Part shown: positions 8,826 through 17,744 of the stretch, piece by piece
How positions within the stretch are numbered: position 1 is the first letter of the stretch
How the letters are laid out: each line of letters begins with the position of its first letter
Source of the DNA: Streptomyces aurantiacus
Lineage (GTDB): Bacteria; Actinomycetota; Actinomycetes; Streptomycetales; Streptomycetaceae
Reading direction: 5' to 3'
Assembly: GCF_027107535.1 (NCBI RefSeq)
Contig: NZ_CP114283.1
Span: 9,362,001 to 9,426,000, forward strand
DNA: 64,000 nt
Program-made: the position numbers and the translations under genes
The notes under the pieces: model-generated
Seen by the model: the letters and a program-made list of their open reading frames with translations, nothing else
Databases searched by the model: none
Told to the model about the DNA's origin: nothing

Positions 8826-11031
8826 CGTCGGTTCCGTTGTTCTCGTCACGGTCTTCGTCGTCCTCGTCACTGACGTCGTTGTCCTCGTCGTTCCTGGTGA
8901 GCCGGTTCCAGTCGGTGACCACGGGGGCCAGCTCTCCCCCGAGCCACAAAGGCAGTTGGTCGCGGTGGTGCGGTGAGCCCGGTACGCCCGAGGCACCGAA
9001 CGGCACCACCCAGCCGCTGTCCTCACGCCGCGCCACGTCCCACACGTAGCGGGCGGCGGGGCCCCGCGCGGCCCGGTCGGTGAGGCCAGGCACTGCCGAG
9101 GTGCACAGCACACAGTCGTGATCGCCGGAGAGCCCCGGCTCCCTGTCGTCGGACGCGGGGTCCGGCACCGCCCGCCAGGGGGCGAGACGGTGGGTGTCGC
9201 CCCAGGTGCCCTTCGGCGGGTCCCCGGCCACCTCCTCCACGGCCGCCCTGACGGCTTCGGCGCGGTCGATCCCGTACAGGTCCTCCGCTTTGAGGAGGCC
9301 TTCGAGGGCGAAGGCAACGCGGGGGACGAGCGCGAGCCACGGCCGGAGCACCTCGGGGCAGGACGGGGGTCCGGTCAGCGGGGCCAGGGCGGGGTGGGCC
9401 GCGATACGGCGTACGACCGCGCTGCGGATCGCCGCGTAGACAGCCGCCTCCCGGCTGTCGGCGTCCATGTGGCGGTCCCAGACCAGGAGCCGCTCGCGCA
9501 GGACGACGGCTTCGGGGGTGAGGCCGTCGAGGGCGGCGAGGTGGTCCAGCAGCGGGCCCGCGGAGGCGAGATGGGTGTCCATGTGGAGGGCGGCCATGTC
9601 GGCGGCCGACCAGCCGGTCCTCGCGTCGAGGAGCGTGCGCAGGCGGTCGGCCCGGTGCGGCGGAGCGAACTCGACGCCGAGGGGGGTGGCGGGTCCGCGC
9701 TGGTTGGCCATGACCGCGATGCCGTCGTCGACCGTGCCGCGCGGCATGGGCCCGTACCAGCCGCGCCACTCGTGGCCGGGCTCCCAGGCCGCGACGATCC
9801 GTACGCCGTTCTCCGGGTCCCGCAGCGGCACGCGGCCCGCGACGCGGTGCAGCAGGCCGCCCTCGGTGTCGGCCGCCTGGACGACGTTGACGGGCTCGGC
9901 CCAGACGTCGAAGGCGCGGTCCACGTCGGCGACCCGGCGGGCGCGGAGGAGGGGGAGGAGCGAGCCGAAACCCAGGTCCTCGGAGACCCGGGGCGGATAG
10001 CGGAGGCTGATGGGCCCGGCCGAGCCCTCGGTGCCGGGGTCGCTGCCTGCGCAGCCGTCCCTACTGTCGACGTCACCGTTGATGACGCCGGCGTTGACGA
10101 CGTCACCGCTGATCACGACCGGGCCGCGGTCGGTCTCGATGACCTCGACCTCGACGGGGTCGCCGTCGGCCACCTCGACCGTCTCGACATGGCGGGAGGC
10201 GGCGTGCCATCTCCCGTCCGGGCCCAGGGCCTCGACCTGCTGCCCCTCCCCTTCGCCGGAGCGCCGGAGCCGTTCCCGGTACAGGTCCTGGTAGTCGGCC
10301 ATCGCGTTGGTGATCGCCCAGGCCACCGTGCCCGTGTGGCCGAAGTGGGCGATCCCCGGGACGCCCGGCACGGCCAGCCCCACGACGTCGAACTCCGGGC
10401 AGGAGAGCCGGATTTGCTGGTACACACCCGGCGCCTCGATGAAGCGGTGGGGGTCGCCCGCGATGACCGGCAGGCCGGTGGCGGTGCGCTCGCCCGAGAC
10501 GAGCCAGCCGTTGCTGCCGGAGGTGGCGGGCCCGTCGGTGGCGAACAGGCCGACGGCGTCCGGACCGAGGTGGCGTACGACCTCCTCGCGCCAGAGCTTG
10601 GCCGGGAACCCGGCGAAGAGGATGTGCGTGGCGAGCCAGACACCCAGCGGCGTCCACGGCTTCCAGCGGCCCGGCGCGAGACCGACGGTCGCGAACTCCG
10701 GTGCGCGGCGGGCCCCTTCGGGCAGGCCCTTGTTGACCCCGTCGACGTACGCCCGGACCCAGGCGGCGGTCTCGGGGTCCCGTCTCTCCAGGGCCGTGAA
10801 ACAACGTCTCGCGGTGTCGTCGAGCAGGGCCTGTCTCGCGAACCGGTCCCAGCTGAGCGCGTCGGCACCGAGGAACGCGGCCGACGTGCCGCGCGCCCGG
10901 TGCCGTTCGACCTCGATCTGCCAGGCGCGGTCGTGTGCCGTGACGAAGCCCTGGGCGCGCGCCAGTTCGAACGCGTCGCCCGCACGCAGGTGCGGTACGC
11001 CCCAGGCGTCACGGTAGATCTCGACAGTCAC
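8737..11031 (-). CDS. Penicillin acylase-family Ntn hydrolase
   Basis: A 764-residue penicillin amidase-like protein. GSNGWLVSGERTATG places the autoproteolytic nucleophile Ser at about residue 173, followed by AGDPHR; GIAHFGHTGTVAWAITN and the later NQRGP segment are also typical of the family. No signal peptide is visible at the N-terminus (MTVEIYRDAWGVPHLRA), so it appears cytoplasmic, unlike classical penicillin acylases. The C-terminal about 55 residues are Asp/Glu/Asn-rich and low in complexity. The GTG start lies 20 bp from a perfect iron box, so expression is predicted to rise in low iron. Likely role: attaching or removing an acyl group on a siderophore amine (inference from context). 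Confidence 0.87.
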   Translation of the reverse strand: MTVEIYRDAWGVPHLRAGDAFELARAQGFVTAHDRAWQIEVERHRARGTSAAFLGADALSWDRFARQALLDDTARRCFTALERRDPETAAWVRAYVDGVNKGLPEGARRAPEFATVGLAPGRWKPWTPLGVWLATHILFAGFPAKLWREEVVRHLGPDAVGLFATDGPATSGSNGWLVSGERTATGLPVIAGDPHRFIEAPGVYQQIRLSCPEFDVVGLAVPGVPGIAHFGHTGTVAWAITNAMADYQDLYRERLRRSGEGEGQQVEALGPDGRWHAASRHVETVEVADGDPVEVEVIETDRGPVVISGDVVNAGVINGDVDSRDGCAGSDPGTEGSAGPISLRYPPRVSEDLGFGSLLPLLRARRVADVDRAFDVWAEPVNVVQAADTEGGLLHRVAGRVPLRDPENGVRIVAAWEPGHEWRGWYGPMPRGTVDDGIAVMANQRGPATPLGVEFAPPHRADRLRTLLDARTGWSAADMAALHMDTHLASAGPLLDHLAALDGLTPEAVVLRERLLVWDRHMDADSREAAVYAAIRSAVVRRIAAHPALAPLTGPPSCPEVLRPWLALVPRVAFALEGLLKAEDLYGIDRAEAVRAAVEEVAGDPPKGTWGDTHRLAPWRAVPDPASDDREPGLSGDHDCVLCTSAVPGLTDRAARGPAARYVWDVARREDSGWVVPFGASGVPGSPHHRDQLPLWLGGELAPVVTDWNRLTRNDEDNDVSDEDDEDRDENNGTDDERNGSSDKRDGTDETGDGGSDDVVHGRP

Positions 11032-11050
11032 CCTGCATCTCCCATCCTGT

Positions 11051-11069
11051 TTAGGTTAGGCTCACCTAA
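11051..11069. promoter_or_regulatory. Iron box (DmdR1/IdeR operator)
   Basis: TTAGGTTAGGCTCACCTAA matches the 19-bp actinobacterial iron-box consensus at every position. It lies between the divergent penicillin-acylase and siderophore-interacting-protein genes and should let the iron-loaded DtxR-family repressor shut both promoters. Confidence 0.93.
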
Positions 11070-11109
11070 GTAAGGTGTGTCGGAATCGTACGCGAAGGGT
11101 GAAAACGCC

Positions 11110-11838
11110 ATGGGGCAGGGGCACGGCTGGGAGGGTGCGGTCCTCAAACTGTTCCGGGGCAAGGACTTCGCGTTCACGGTCACGGGCGCGGAGGACGTCA
11201 CCGAGCACTACCGCCGGGTGCACCTCACCGACGGCGGCATGCTCGCGGCGACCGGGGTGCACCCGACGATGTGGGTGCGGCTGTGGTTCGACCACGCGGG
11301 CAAGCCGCACCAGCGGGCGTACACCCTGGTGGACCCCGATCCGGCCGCGGGGACCTTCAGCCTGGAGTTCGCGCTGCACGAGGGATGCGCGAGCGACTGG
11401 GCGCGGGCCACGAAGCCGGGGGACACGATCGAGGCGACGGTCCAGGGCACGGGCTTCACACATCCGGACCCGGCGCCTTCCCACGTGCTGGCGATCGGCG
11501 ACACCGCCTCCCTCCCCGCCCTCAACTCCCTTCTGGATGTGGTGGGTCCGGTACCCACCACGATCTGGTTCGAGTCGACCGAGGGCCTGGACGGCCTGCC
11601 CCTCCGGGCCGACTCCGCCCACCACGACGTCCGTACGGTGGCCCGGCTCGACGAGGGCGCGCACCTGGTGGCCCAGGTGAAGGCGGCCGCACCGGACCTC
11701 CTGAAGGGCACCCCTGACCCGTACGTCTGGATCGCCTGCGACACGGCGACGACCCGGTCGCTGGCGGCGTACTTCCGCAAGGAGCTGGCGCTGCCGAAGC
11801 AGCGGGTGAACGCGCTGGGGTACTGGCGAGCGTCCTGA
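11110..11838 (+). CDS. Siderophore-interacting protein (flavin ferric-siderophore reductase)
   Basis: A protein of about 242 residues of the SIP family. The FAD-binding barrel includes RAYTLVDPDPAAGTFSLEFALHEG (the RxYT flavin motif), and the C-terminal NAD(P)H-binding lobe ends in RVNALGYWRAS, the family's usual terminus. It reduces imported ferric siderophore to release Fe(II) in the cytoplasm. An upstream in-frame GTG at 11077 is possible, but the ATG at 11110 has AAGGG upstream and gives the normal family N-terminus. The iron box lies directly in the promoter. The HhH-GPD gene follows after 24 bp. Confidence 0.92.
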   Translation: MGQGHGWEGAVLKLFRGKDFAFTVTGAEDVTEHYRRVHLTDGGMLAATGVHPTMWVRLWFDHAGKPHQRAYTLVDPDPAAGTFSLEFALHEGCASDWARATKPGDTIEATVQGTGFTHPDPAPSHVLAIGDTASLPALNSLLDVVGPVPTTIWFESTEGLDGLPLRADSAHHDVRTVARLDEGAHLVAQVKAAAPDLLKGTPDPYVWIACDTATTRSLAAYFRKELALPKQRVNALGYWRAS

Positions 11839-11862
11839 AGCCGCCCGCGCGATGATCGGGGC

Positions 11863-12456
11863 ATGGACGTCACACTTCACCTCGCCCAGCAGCCCGAGGC
11901 CGACGAGCTCCTCGGGCGCAGCCCGCTCGCCGCGCTCGTCGGCATGCTGCTCGACCAGCAGATTCCGATGGAGTGGGCGTTCGCGGGCCCGTACACGATC
12001 GCGCGGCGGCTCGGCGCGGACGACCTCGACGCGCACGAGATCGCGGCGTACGACCCCGAGGCGTTCGCGGCCCTGCTGTCCACGAAACCGGCGGTGCACC
12101 GCTACCCGGGTTCGATGGCCAAGCGGGTCCAGCAGCTGTGCCAGTACCTCGTGGAGCACTACGACGGGGACGCGGCGAAGGTCTGGGAAGGCGCGGGGAC
12201 GGGCGCCGAACTCCTGCGCCGCCTCAAGGAACTGCCCGGCTTCGGCACCCAGAAGGCCCAGATCTTCCTCGCCCTGCTGGGCAAGCAGCTCGGGGTGGAC
12301 CCGAAGGGCTGGCGCGAGGCCGCGGGTGCGTACGGCGAGGCCAGGTCCTTCCGCTCGGTCGCGGACATCACGGGGCCGGAGTCGCTGGCGAAGGTGCGGG
12401 CACACAAGCAGGAGATGAAGGCGGCGGCCAAGGCGGCGAAGACCTCCGGCGGGTGA
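11863..12456 (+). CDS. HhH-GPD-type base-excision DNA repair protein
   Basis: A 197-residue helix-hairpin-helix glycosylase-like protein. LVGMLLDQQIPMEWAFAGP forms the N-terminal helices, and LKELPGFGTQKAQIFLALLGK is the HhH motif. The conserved Lys of glycosylase/lyases is not obvious after the hairpin, which is usual in this actinobacterial subfamily. Expected role: removal of damaged bases. Its placement 24 bp after an iron-regulated reductase suggests co-transcription, so it might be induced when iron, and hence oxidative stress, changes (inference). Confidence 0.86.
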   Translation: MDVTLHLAQQPEADELLGRSPLAALVGMLLDQQIPMEWAFAGPYTIARRLGADDLDAHEIAAYDPEAFAALLSTKPAVHRYPGSMAKRVQQLCQYLVEHYDGDAAKVWEGAGTGAELLRRLKELPGFGTQKAQIFLALLGKQLGVDPKGWREAAGAYGEARSFRSVADITGPESLAKVRAHKQEMKAAAKAAKTSGG

Positions 12457-12480
12457 AGATGCGGACGCGTGCTCCTGCGG

Positions 12481-12546
12481 CACGCGTCCCGTATGAGGCA
12501 CGCACGCGTCCCGTATGAGGCACGCACGCGTCCCGTATGAGGCACG
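12481..12546. repeat. Three tandem 22-bp repeats
   Basis: Three head-to-tail copies of a 22-bp unit beginning CACGCGTCCCGTATGAGG lie just after the HhH-GPD gene, at 12481, 12503 and 12525, the last nearly complete. They may form weak secondary structure; no gene is implied. Confidence 0.85.
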
Positions 12547-12713
12547 CATGAGGGTCCGGCGCGGGACGCTTCCGGTCGCGGGGACTCTCCCGGCACGGGC
12601 GGGGCGACGGCACGTGACGCCACCGGCGACAGCACGTCCCGGGCGTACGCCAAGAGGGCGGTTCTCGGGGCACGCCGATGCACCGGGCGCCCCGCCCGGG
12701 GACATGACCTCTC

Positions 12714-13070
12714 GTGAGCCCCCACCGCTTCGTCCCGCGCGCTCCGCACCGGCCCGCCCGGCAGCGGTTCCTCGTGGCGCTCGCCGCGCTGCTGTGCGCG
12801 GTGTGCGCGGTGGGTTCCGCGGGCGGCCACACCGGAACACGCACAGCTCCGCCCGCCGCCGTCTCCACCGAGACCGGTCTCGAACACCCCCACGACCTGC
12901 TGGACACGGCCCTGCGCCCACCCGCCCGCCAGAGCCACCGCCCCCTCGTCCCGCAGCGCCCCGCGCGCAGGCCCGCCGTCGAGCGCCCGGGCCTGCGGGT
13001 CCACTCCCTTCCCGCGCTCCGGTACGCCCCCTCCCCGCGCGCCCAGCGCTCCCTGGTCCTCCGCTGCTGA
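12714..13070 (+). CDS. Small hypothetical protein with one hydrophobic segment
   Basis: A 118-residue protein whose codons have G or C almost throughout the third position, supporting a real gene. Residues 19-37 (FLVALAALLCAVCAVGSAG) form a signal or membrane anchor; the rest is Arg/Pro/His-rich and has no recognisable domain. The start codon is GTG with no strong ribosome site; overlapping frames are less convincing. It precedes another small gene by 59 bp. Function unknown. Confidence 0.5.
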   Translation: MSPHRFVPRAPHRPARQRFLVALAALLCAVCAVGSAGGHTGTRTAPPAAVSTETGLEHPHDLLDTALRPPARQSHRPLVPQRPARRPAVERPGLRVHSLPALRYAPSPRAQRSLVLRC

Positions 13071-13129
13071 GAGTCCCGGCCCCGACCGGAACCGCTCTCC
13101 CTCCCCAGCAGCACGAGAGGACTTCCTTC

Positions 13130-13288
13130 ATGCCGAACGACCCGTACGCGATCCTGCGCGCCCTGGTCCGCGCCGAATCCCTCCGCAGCGCCCCGAAGCC
13201 GCCCCCCGGCCCCCGCCAGGGCACTCCGGAGCGCCCTGAGCCGGCCCCGGAGCAGCAGAACCCGCCCGAGGACCGCGAACGCGACTGA
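13130..13288 (+). CDS. Small hypothetical protein (52 aa)
   Basis: The ATG at 13130 follows GAGAGG at ideal distance and encodes 52 residues beginning MPNDPYAILRALVRAESLRS. I recall similar short proteins with the MPNDPYAxLRAL start in streptomycetes. The N-terminal half is predicted helical; the C-terminal half is Pro/Glu/Arg-rich and probably disordered. It is convergent with the HerA-like ATPase gene. Function unknown. Confidence 0.65.
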   Translation: MPNDPYAILRALVRAESLRSAPKPPPGPRQGTPERPEPAPEQQNPPEDRERD

Positions 13289-13343
13289 TGCGTCCGGCGG
13301 GGGCGGGGCCGCTCCGCCTCCGCCGAGCCCGACCGGCTTTGGC

Positions 13344-14999
13344 CTACCGCCTGCGACGGGCCGTGCCGAAGACCGACCGGGTGATCTCGCGCCCGATCTG
13401 CGTGCCCAGACTGCGGGCCAGCGACTTGAAGACACCGCTGCCGACGACCTGCTCGACGAGGGAGTCGTCGCCCTCCTCGGCCTTCCGCCTCCGCCCCCGG
13501 CCCCCGTCCGCTCCGGGACTGGGCGCCGCGGACTCCCCACGAGCCCTCGCGCCCGCTTCCGTCCCCGCCCCCTTTCCCGCGTCCGGGCCCGGGCCCGCCT
13601 CCCCGGCGGCCGTCAGCCTCTCGTACGCCGACACGCGGTCGACCGCCTCGGCGTAGCGGCCGTGCAGGGGCGACTTCCTGACCGCCTCGTCGAGGTCCGC
13701 CGGGCCGACCGGTCCCATCAGTGACTCCGGCGCCCGCAGCCGTGTCGCCGCGACCGGTGTCGGCGCGCCCTTCTCGCTGAGGACGGTGACGACGGCCTCG
13801 CCGGTCCCGAGCGCGGTGAGGACCTCCTCCAGGTCGTACGCGGAATCGGGGAAGGTCCTCACCGTGGCCTTGAGCGCCTTCTGGTCGTCGGGGGTGAAGG
13901 CGCGCAGCGCGTGCTGCACACGGTTGCCCAGCTGGGCGAGGACGTCCCCGGGCACGTCCTTCGGGGTCTGCGTGACGAAGAAGACGCCGACACCCTTCGA
14001 GCGAATCAGCCGGACGGTCTGCGTGATGGAGTCGAGGAAGGCCTTCGACGCGTCGTTGAAGAGCAGATGCGCCTCGTCGAAGAAGAAGACGAGCTTCGGC
14101 CTGTCGACGTCACCGACCTCCGGAAGGTCGTGGAAGAGGTCGGCGAGCAGCCACATCAGGAACGTGGAGAAGAGCTGCGGCTTGTCCTGCACCGCGGGCA
14201 GCTCCAGGACGGAGACCGTGCCCCGGCCGTCCCCGGCCACCTTCAGCAGTTCGTTCGTGTCGAACTCCGGCTCCCCGAAGAACGGGCTCATCCCCTGCGC
14301 CTCGAACGCCGTCAGCGAGCGCAGGATCACCCCGGCCGTGGCGGTGGAGAGACCGCCGATGCCCTTGAGCTCGGACTTCCCTTCGTCGGAGGTCAGAAAG
14401 GCCACCACCGCACGCAGGTCCTTCAGGTCGACCAGCTCCAGGCCCTTCTGGTCGGCGTAGTGGAAGATCAGGCCGAGCGACTGCTCCTGGGTCGGGTTGA
14501 GCCGGAGCACCTTGGACAGCAGGACCGGCCCGAAACTGGTGACGGTCGCGCGTACGGGGATGCCGTGGCCCATGCCTCCGAGGGCGTAGAACTCGCACGG
14601 GAGACCCGCCGGCGTCCACTCCTGCCGCACCTCCGAGGCCCGTGCCCGCACCCGGTCGTTCTCCTGCCCCGGCGCCGAGATGCCGGAGACGTCTCCCTTG
14701 ACGTCGGCGAGGAACACCGGCACGCCCTGCGCCGACAGCTGTTCGGCGACCAGCTGCAGCGTCTTGGTCTTGCCCGTGCCGGTGGCCCCGGCGACCAGCC
14801 CGTGCCGGTTGAGCATCGGCAGCGGGATGCGGATCTGGACGTCCGGCAGGCACCGCCCGTCCCACAGCAGTGCGCCCAGATCGAGCGCGGGACCCGTGAA
14901 GGCGTACCCGGAGGCGATCCTCAGGGCCTCCTGGGGAAGGGCGGGAGCGCCGCTCACGGCTTCGGGTGTCTTCGCCGGCGGTGCTTCGCTGTCAGTCAT
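13344..14999 (-). CDS. DUF853/HerA-like P-loop ATPase
   Basis: A 551-residue ATPase. Walker A GATGTGKTKT, DVKGDVSG after it, Walker B LVFFFDEAHLLF and the sensor-like VFFVTQTPKDVPGDVLAQLGNRVQHALRAF identify the DUF853 subgroup of the HerA/FtsK superfamily. This group is widespread and is thought to form hexameric DNA or protein translocases, but its role is not settled. The last about 90 residues are an Ala/Gly/Arg linker and then a basic tail (GREITRSVFGTARRRR) typical of the subgroup. The start ATG at 14999 gives the standard N-terminus. It is divergent from the small gene at 15173. Confidence 0.9.
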   Translation of the reverse strand: MTDSEAPPAKTPEAVSGAPALPQEALRIASGYAFTGPALDLGALLWDGRCLPDVQIRIPLPMLNRHGLVAGATGTGKTKTLQLVAEQLSAQGVPVFLADVKGDVSGISAPGQENDRVRARASEVRQEWTPAGLPCEFYALGGMGHGIPVRATVTSFGPVLLSKVLRLNPTQEQSLGLIFHYADQKGLELVDLKDLRAVVAFLTSDEGKSELKGIGGLSTATAGVILRSLTAFEAQGMSPFFGEPEFDTNELLKVAGDGRGTVSVLELPAVQDKPQLFSTFLMWLLADLFHDLPEVGDVDRPKLVFFFDEAHLLFNDASKAFLDSITQTVRLIRSKGVGVFFVTQTPKDVPGDVLAQLGNRVQHALRAFTPDDQKALKATVRTFPDSAYDLEEVLTALGTGEAVVTVLSEKGAPTPVAATRLRAPESLMGPVGPADLDEAVRKSPLHGRYAEAVDRVSAYERLTAAGEAGPGPDAGKGAGTEAGARARGESAAPSPGADGGRGRRRKAEEGDDSLVEQVVGSGVFKSLARSLGTQIGREITRSVFGTARRRR

Positions 15000-15172
15000 T
15001 TCAGGCCCCTGTTCCCGGTTTGCCCGGACCCGCCCATGACTCGATTTCACACCGATCACGAGCAGGTGATCCGGAAGAATGACTGGTTCGCCCATATTTA
15101 CGACGTCATTTCCAGCGTCGCACTCCACCGCCATGGCTGCGCCCGGAAGCTCTTGACCGGTAGGCTTTCCGT

Positions 15173-15469
15173 GTGATCTTCAAGCGCATCGGAAACGGAC
15201 GGCCGTACCCCGACCACGGCCGGGAAAGCACCCGGCAGTGGGCGGACGTCGCGCCGCGCCCGGTCCGCCTCGATCAGCTGGTGACGACCAAGGGCCAGCT
15301 CGATCTGGAAACACTGCTCGCCGAGGACTCCACGTTCTACGGCGACCTCTTCGCGCATGTCGTGAAGTGGCAGGGCGATCTGTACCTGGAGGACGGCCTG
15401 CACCGCGCGGTCCGCGCCGCACTCCAGCAGCGCCAGGTCCTCCACGCCCGCGTCCTCGAACTGGGCTGA
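15173..15469 (+). CDS. Small conserved protein, VapB-antitoxin-like annotation
   Basis: A 98-residue protein with a GTG start, MIFKRIGNGRPYPDHG at the N-terminus and a conserved core RLDQLVTTKGQLDLETLLAEDSTFYGDLFAHVVKWQGDLYLEDGLHRAVRAAL. Relatives in Streptomyces are, as I recall, labelled VapB-family antitoxin-like, but no PIN-domain toxin gene lies next to it, so I would not infer a toxin-antitoxin pair. It is upstream of the LytR_C gene on the same strand (283-bp gap), possibly with its own promoter. Confidence 0.8.
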   Translation: MIFKRIGNGRPYPDHGRESTRQWADVAPRPVRLDQLVTTKGQLDLETLLAEDSTFYGDLFAHVVKWQGDLYLEDGLHRAVRAALQQRQVLHARVLELG

Positions 15470-15752
15470 GCCGGACACCGGGGCCCGTCCGACAGACCGA
15501 AGACCGGCCTGTCGGGCACACCCGAGCCCGGTCCGTCCGGCGCGACGCCCGCCGAGCGGCGTGAGGCAGGCGGCCCGGGACCGCCGCCGCACTCCGCGGC
15601 TCGGCCGCGCGGGCACGGCCGGCCCCCGTCGGCCCGCGGCTTCGAGCGACACCCCCGGCGGAGCACGGCGCATTGGCCCTTTCGGGTTGGACTGCGCACC
15701 GGGCAATGATCATCTAGTAGGCATCACCGCCTCGGCGCACTACGCTGCGCCC

Positions 15753-16394
15753 ATGAGCATGCTCACTCCCCCTGGCATGGGCCGCCAGTACCGGATCACG
15801 GGGGACAAGTACCCACGGATGCGCAGAAACCGGGGGCGCCGCAGGATCGCGCTCGCGGTCGTCGCCTCCGTCGCCGCGCTCGGACTGGTCGGCTGGGGAA
15901 CGCTGCAGCTCATCGACGTCTTCACGGGCGGCAGTGACGAGGCGTCCGCGGCGGGCCCGGCAGCGGACTGCACGGCCTCCCCCTCGCCCTCCGCAAGCCC
16001 GGTCAAGGCCCTGCCGAAACCCGGCCAGATCACGGTGAACGTCCTCAACGCCACGCCCCGCTCCGGCCTCGCCAAGGACACCGCGGACGCGCTGAAGAAG
16101 CGCGGCTTCAAGATCGGCGAGGTGGGCAACGCGCCCAAGGCGTACGACAAGAAGGTCCCCGGGCCCGGCATGGTGCTCGGTGCGAAGGCGGCCGCCGACG
16201 CCGCCCTCCCCGTCCTCGCGACCCAGCTCGCCGGCGCCGAGACGAAGACCGACACCCGGGCGAAGCCCGCCGAGGTCGACCTCGTCCTCGGCACGGCCTT
16301 CAAGGCCCTGACACCGCAGAAGGACGCCGACAAGGCCCTGACCACCCTGGCCAGGCCCGCACCGACGCCCTCCGCGACGAAGAAGAGCTGCTAG
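15753..16394 (+). CDS. LytR C-terminal domain membrane protein
   Basis: A 213-residue protein: a basic cytoplasmic N-terminus (MRRNRGRRR), one TM helix at about residues 30-50 (IALAVVASVAALGLVGWGTL), a Ser/Pro/Ala linker and an extracellular LytR_C domain starting ITVNVLNATPRSGLAKDTADALKKRGFKIGEVGN. It lacks the LCP catalytic domain, so it is a stand-alone LytR_C protein, perhaps binding cell-wall material or partnering LCP ligases (inference). It is convergent with upp, 24 bp away. Confidence 0.9.
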   Translation: MSMLTPPGMGRQYRITGDKYPRMRRNRGRRRIALAVVASVAALGLVGWGTLQLIDVFTGGSDEASAAGPAADCTASPSPSASPVKALPKPGQITVNVLNATPRSGLAKDTADALKKRGFKIGEVGNAPKAYDKKVPGPGMVLGAKAAADAALPVLATQLAGAETKTDTRAKPAEVDLVLGTAFKALTPQKDADKALTTLARPAPTPSATKKSC

Positions 16395-16418
16395 GGCCTG
16401 TCTGGCCCGCCGATCCGC

Positions 16419-17054
16419 CTATTCGGCCGCTCCGTACATGCGGTCTCCCGCGTCGCCCAGGCCCGGGACGATGTAGCCGTGCTCGTTCAGGCGCTCGTCG
16501 ACCGACGCGGTCACGACCGTCACCGGGGTGCCCGCGAGGTCGCGCTCCATGACCTCGACACCCTCGGGGGCGGCGAGGAGGACCACGGCCGTCACGTCGT
16601 CCGCGCCGCGCCTGATGAGCTCCTGGATCGCCGCGACGAGCGTGCCACCGGTGGCGAGCATCGGGTCGAGGACGTACACCTGCCGGCCGGAGAGGTCCTC
16701 CGGCATGCGGGTCGCGTACGTGGACGCCTGAAGCGTCTGCTCGTCGCGGATCATGCCCAGGAAGCCCACCTCGGCGGTCGGCAGCAGACGCACCATGCCG
16801 TCGAGCATGCCGAGGCCCGCCCGCAGGATCGGTACGACGAGGGGCCGCGGGTGGGACAGCTTGACGCCCGTGGTGGAGGACACCGGGGTCACGATGTCGA
16901 CCTGTTCGGTACGCACGTCCCGTGTGGCCTCGTAGGCGAGCAGGGTGACCAGCTCGTCGGCGAGACGCCGGAAGGTCGGGGAGTCGGTGCGGCGGTCGCG
17001 CAGCGTGGTGAGCTTGTGAGCGACCAGAGGGTGGTCGACGACGTGGAGACGCAT
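16419..17054 (-). CDS. upp: Uracil phosphoribosyltransferase
   Basis: A 211-residue enzyme converting uracil plus PRPP to UMP in pyrimidine salvage. [20 protein letters not shown] is the classic N-terminus, [14 protein letters not shown] is the PRPP-binding motif, and the C-terminal [17 protein letters not shown] is the uracil-binding hood. The length matches bacterial Upp and the ATG at 17054 is unambiguous. It is divergent from the small basic-protein gene at 17196. Confidence 0.98.
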   Translation of the reverse strand: MRLHVVDHPLVAHKLTTLRDRRTDSPTFRRLADELVTLLAYEATRDVRTEQVDIVTPVSSTTGVKLSHPRPLVVPILRAGLGMLDGMVRLLPTAEVGFLGMIRDEQTLQASTYATRMPEDLSGRQVYVLDPMLATGGTLVAAIQELIRRGADDVTAVVLLAAPEGVEVMERDLAGTPVTVVTASVDERLNEHGYIVPGLGDAGDRMYGAAE

Positions 17055-17195
17055 GTCCACCAGGGTATCCGGGCCCGCCCCGCACACCCGTCCCACGTCA
17101 CCACCCGGTTCAGGAACACCTCGCCGCGGCGCCCCGCGAACCCCCGCTGGCATCAAACCGCCGGTCGGAGGGAAAGTGGGAGGGACCGACTGGGG

Positions 17196-17387
17196 GTGTT
17201 GCCGATGCCGGACCCGGAGCGAGGGAACCGGGAAGACCTGGAGAGCGACGCCCAGCGCCGCAGGCGCCGGGCCCAGTTCCTGCGGGAACTCACGGAGGCG
17301 CGCGAGCTGCGCGACAGGGTGCAGCCACGGCGGGCGAAGACGGCCCGGCTGCGCCACGCCATGCGCATGCGCACATTTCGCTGGTGA
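17196..17387 (+). CDS. Small basic conserved protein (63 aa)
   Basis: A GTG at 17196 preceded by GGGAGGGA encodes 63 residues; an internal ATG at 17205 would also work. The sequence ([20 protein letters not shown] and on, ending MRMRTFRW) is highly charged, Arg-rich and predicted to be one long helix. The frame is G/C-rich in third positions and flanked by upp and the tadA operon. No domain is recognised; a nucleic-acid-binding role is possible but unsupported. Confidence 0.6.
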   Translation: MLPMPDPERGNREDLESDAQRRRRRAQFLRELTEARELRDRVQPRRAKTARLRHAMRMRTFRW

Positions 17388-17744
17388 CCCGTGTTCGCGC
17401 GGATGCCGCCGCCCGGGCCCGCCGCGGCACCCGTACGGCGGCCGCCGCGCGATCCGCCGGGCCGCCCTCGGGAAGCCGCGTACGAAGCGGACGCCCGGGC
17501 GGCGTACGATCCCGCTGTCGGTGGGCGCCGGGCGCCCGGGTGAGGCCATGCGGGGGCGTGACGCACACGCCGCGCGACCGGACGTGAGGACGCGACCGGA
17601 ACACAGCGAGCCGAAGACCTCTCCTGAACGCTCTGTTTCTGCCACGATTCCGAGTGGGCGGGACTCGGAGCACGCACTCCCCGCCCACAGCCTCCGCCGG
17701 GGGGACCCCCAACCGGCACACCTAGGACCAGTGGGAGAGTCACG
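17388..17744. other. Gene-free 357 bp upstream of the tadA operon
   Basis: I see no convincing coding frame here. A G+C-rich inverted repeat around 17525-17545 (GGGCGCCGGGCGCCCG) and a purine-rich GGGAGAG ribosome site just before 17745 are visible. The promoter for the two downstream genes must lie here, but I cannot assign its elements. Confidence 0.5.

Noticed and set aside
15173..15469. Toxin-antitoxin pair suggested by VapB-like annotation
   Set aside because: No PIN-domain or other small toxin gene is adjacent, and the neighbouring LytR_C gene is not a toxin.
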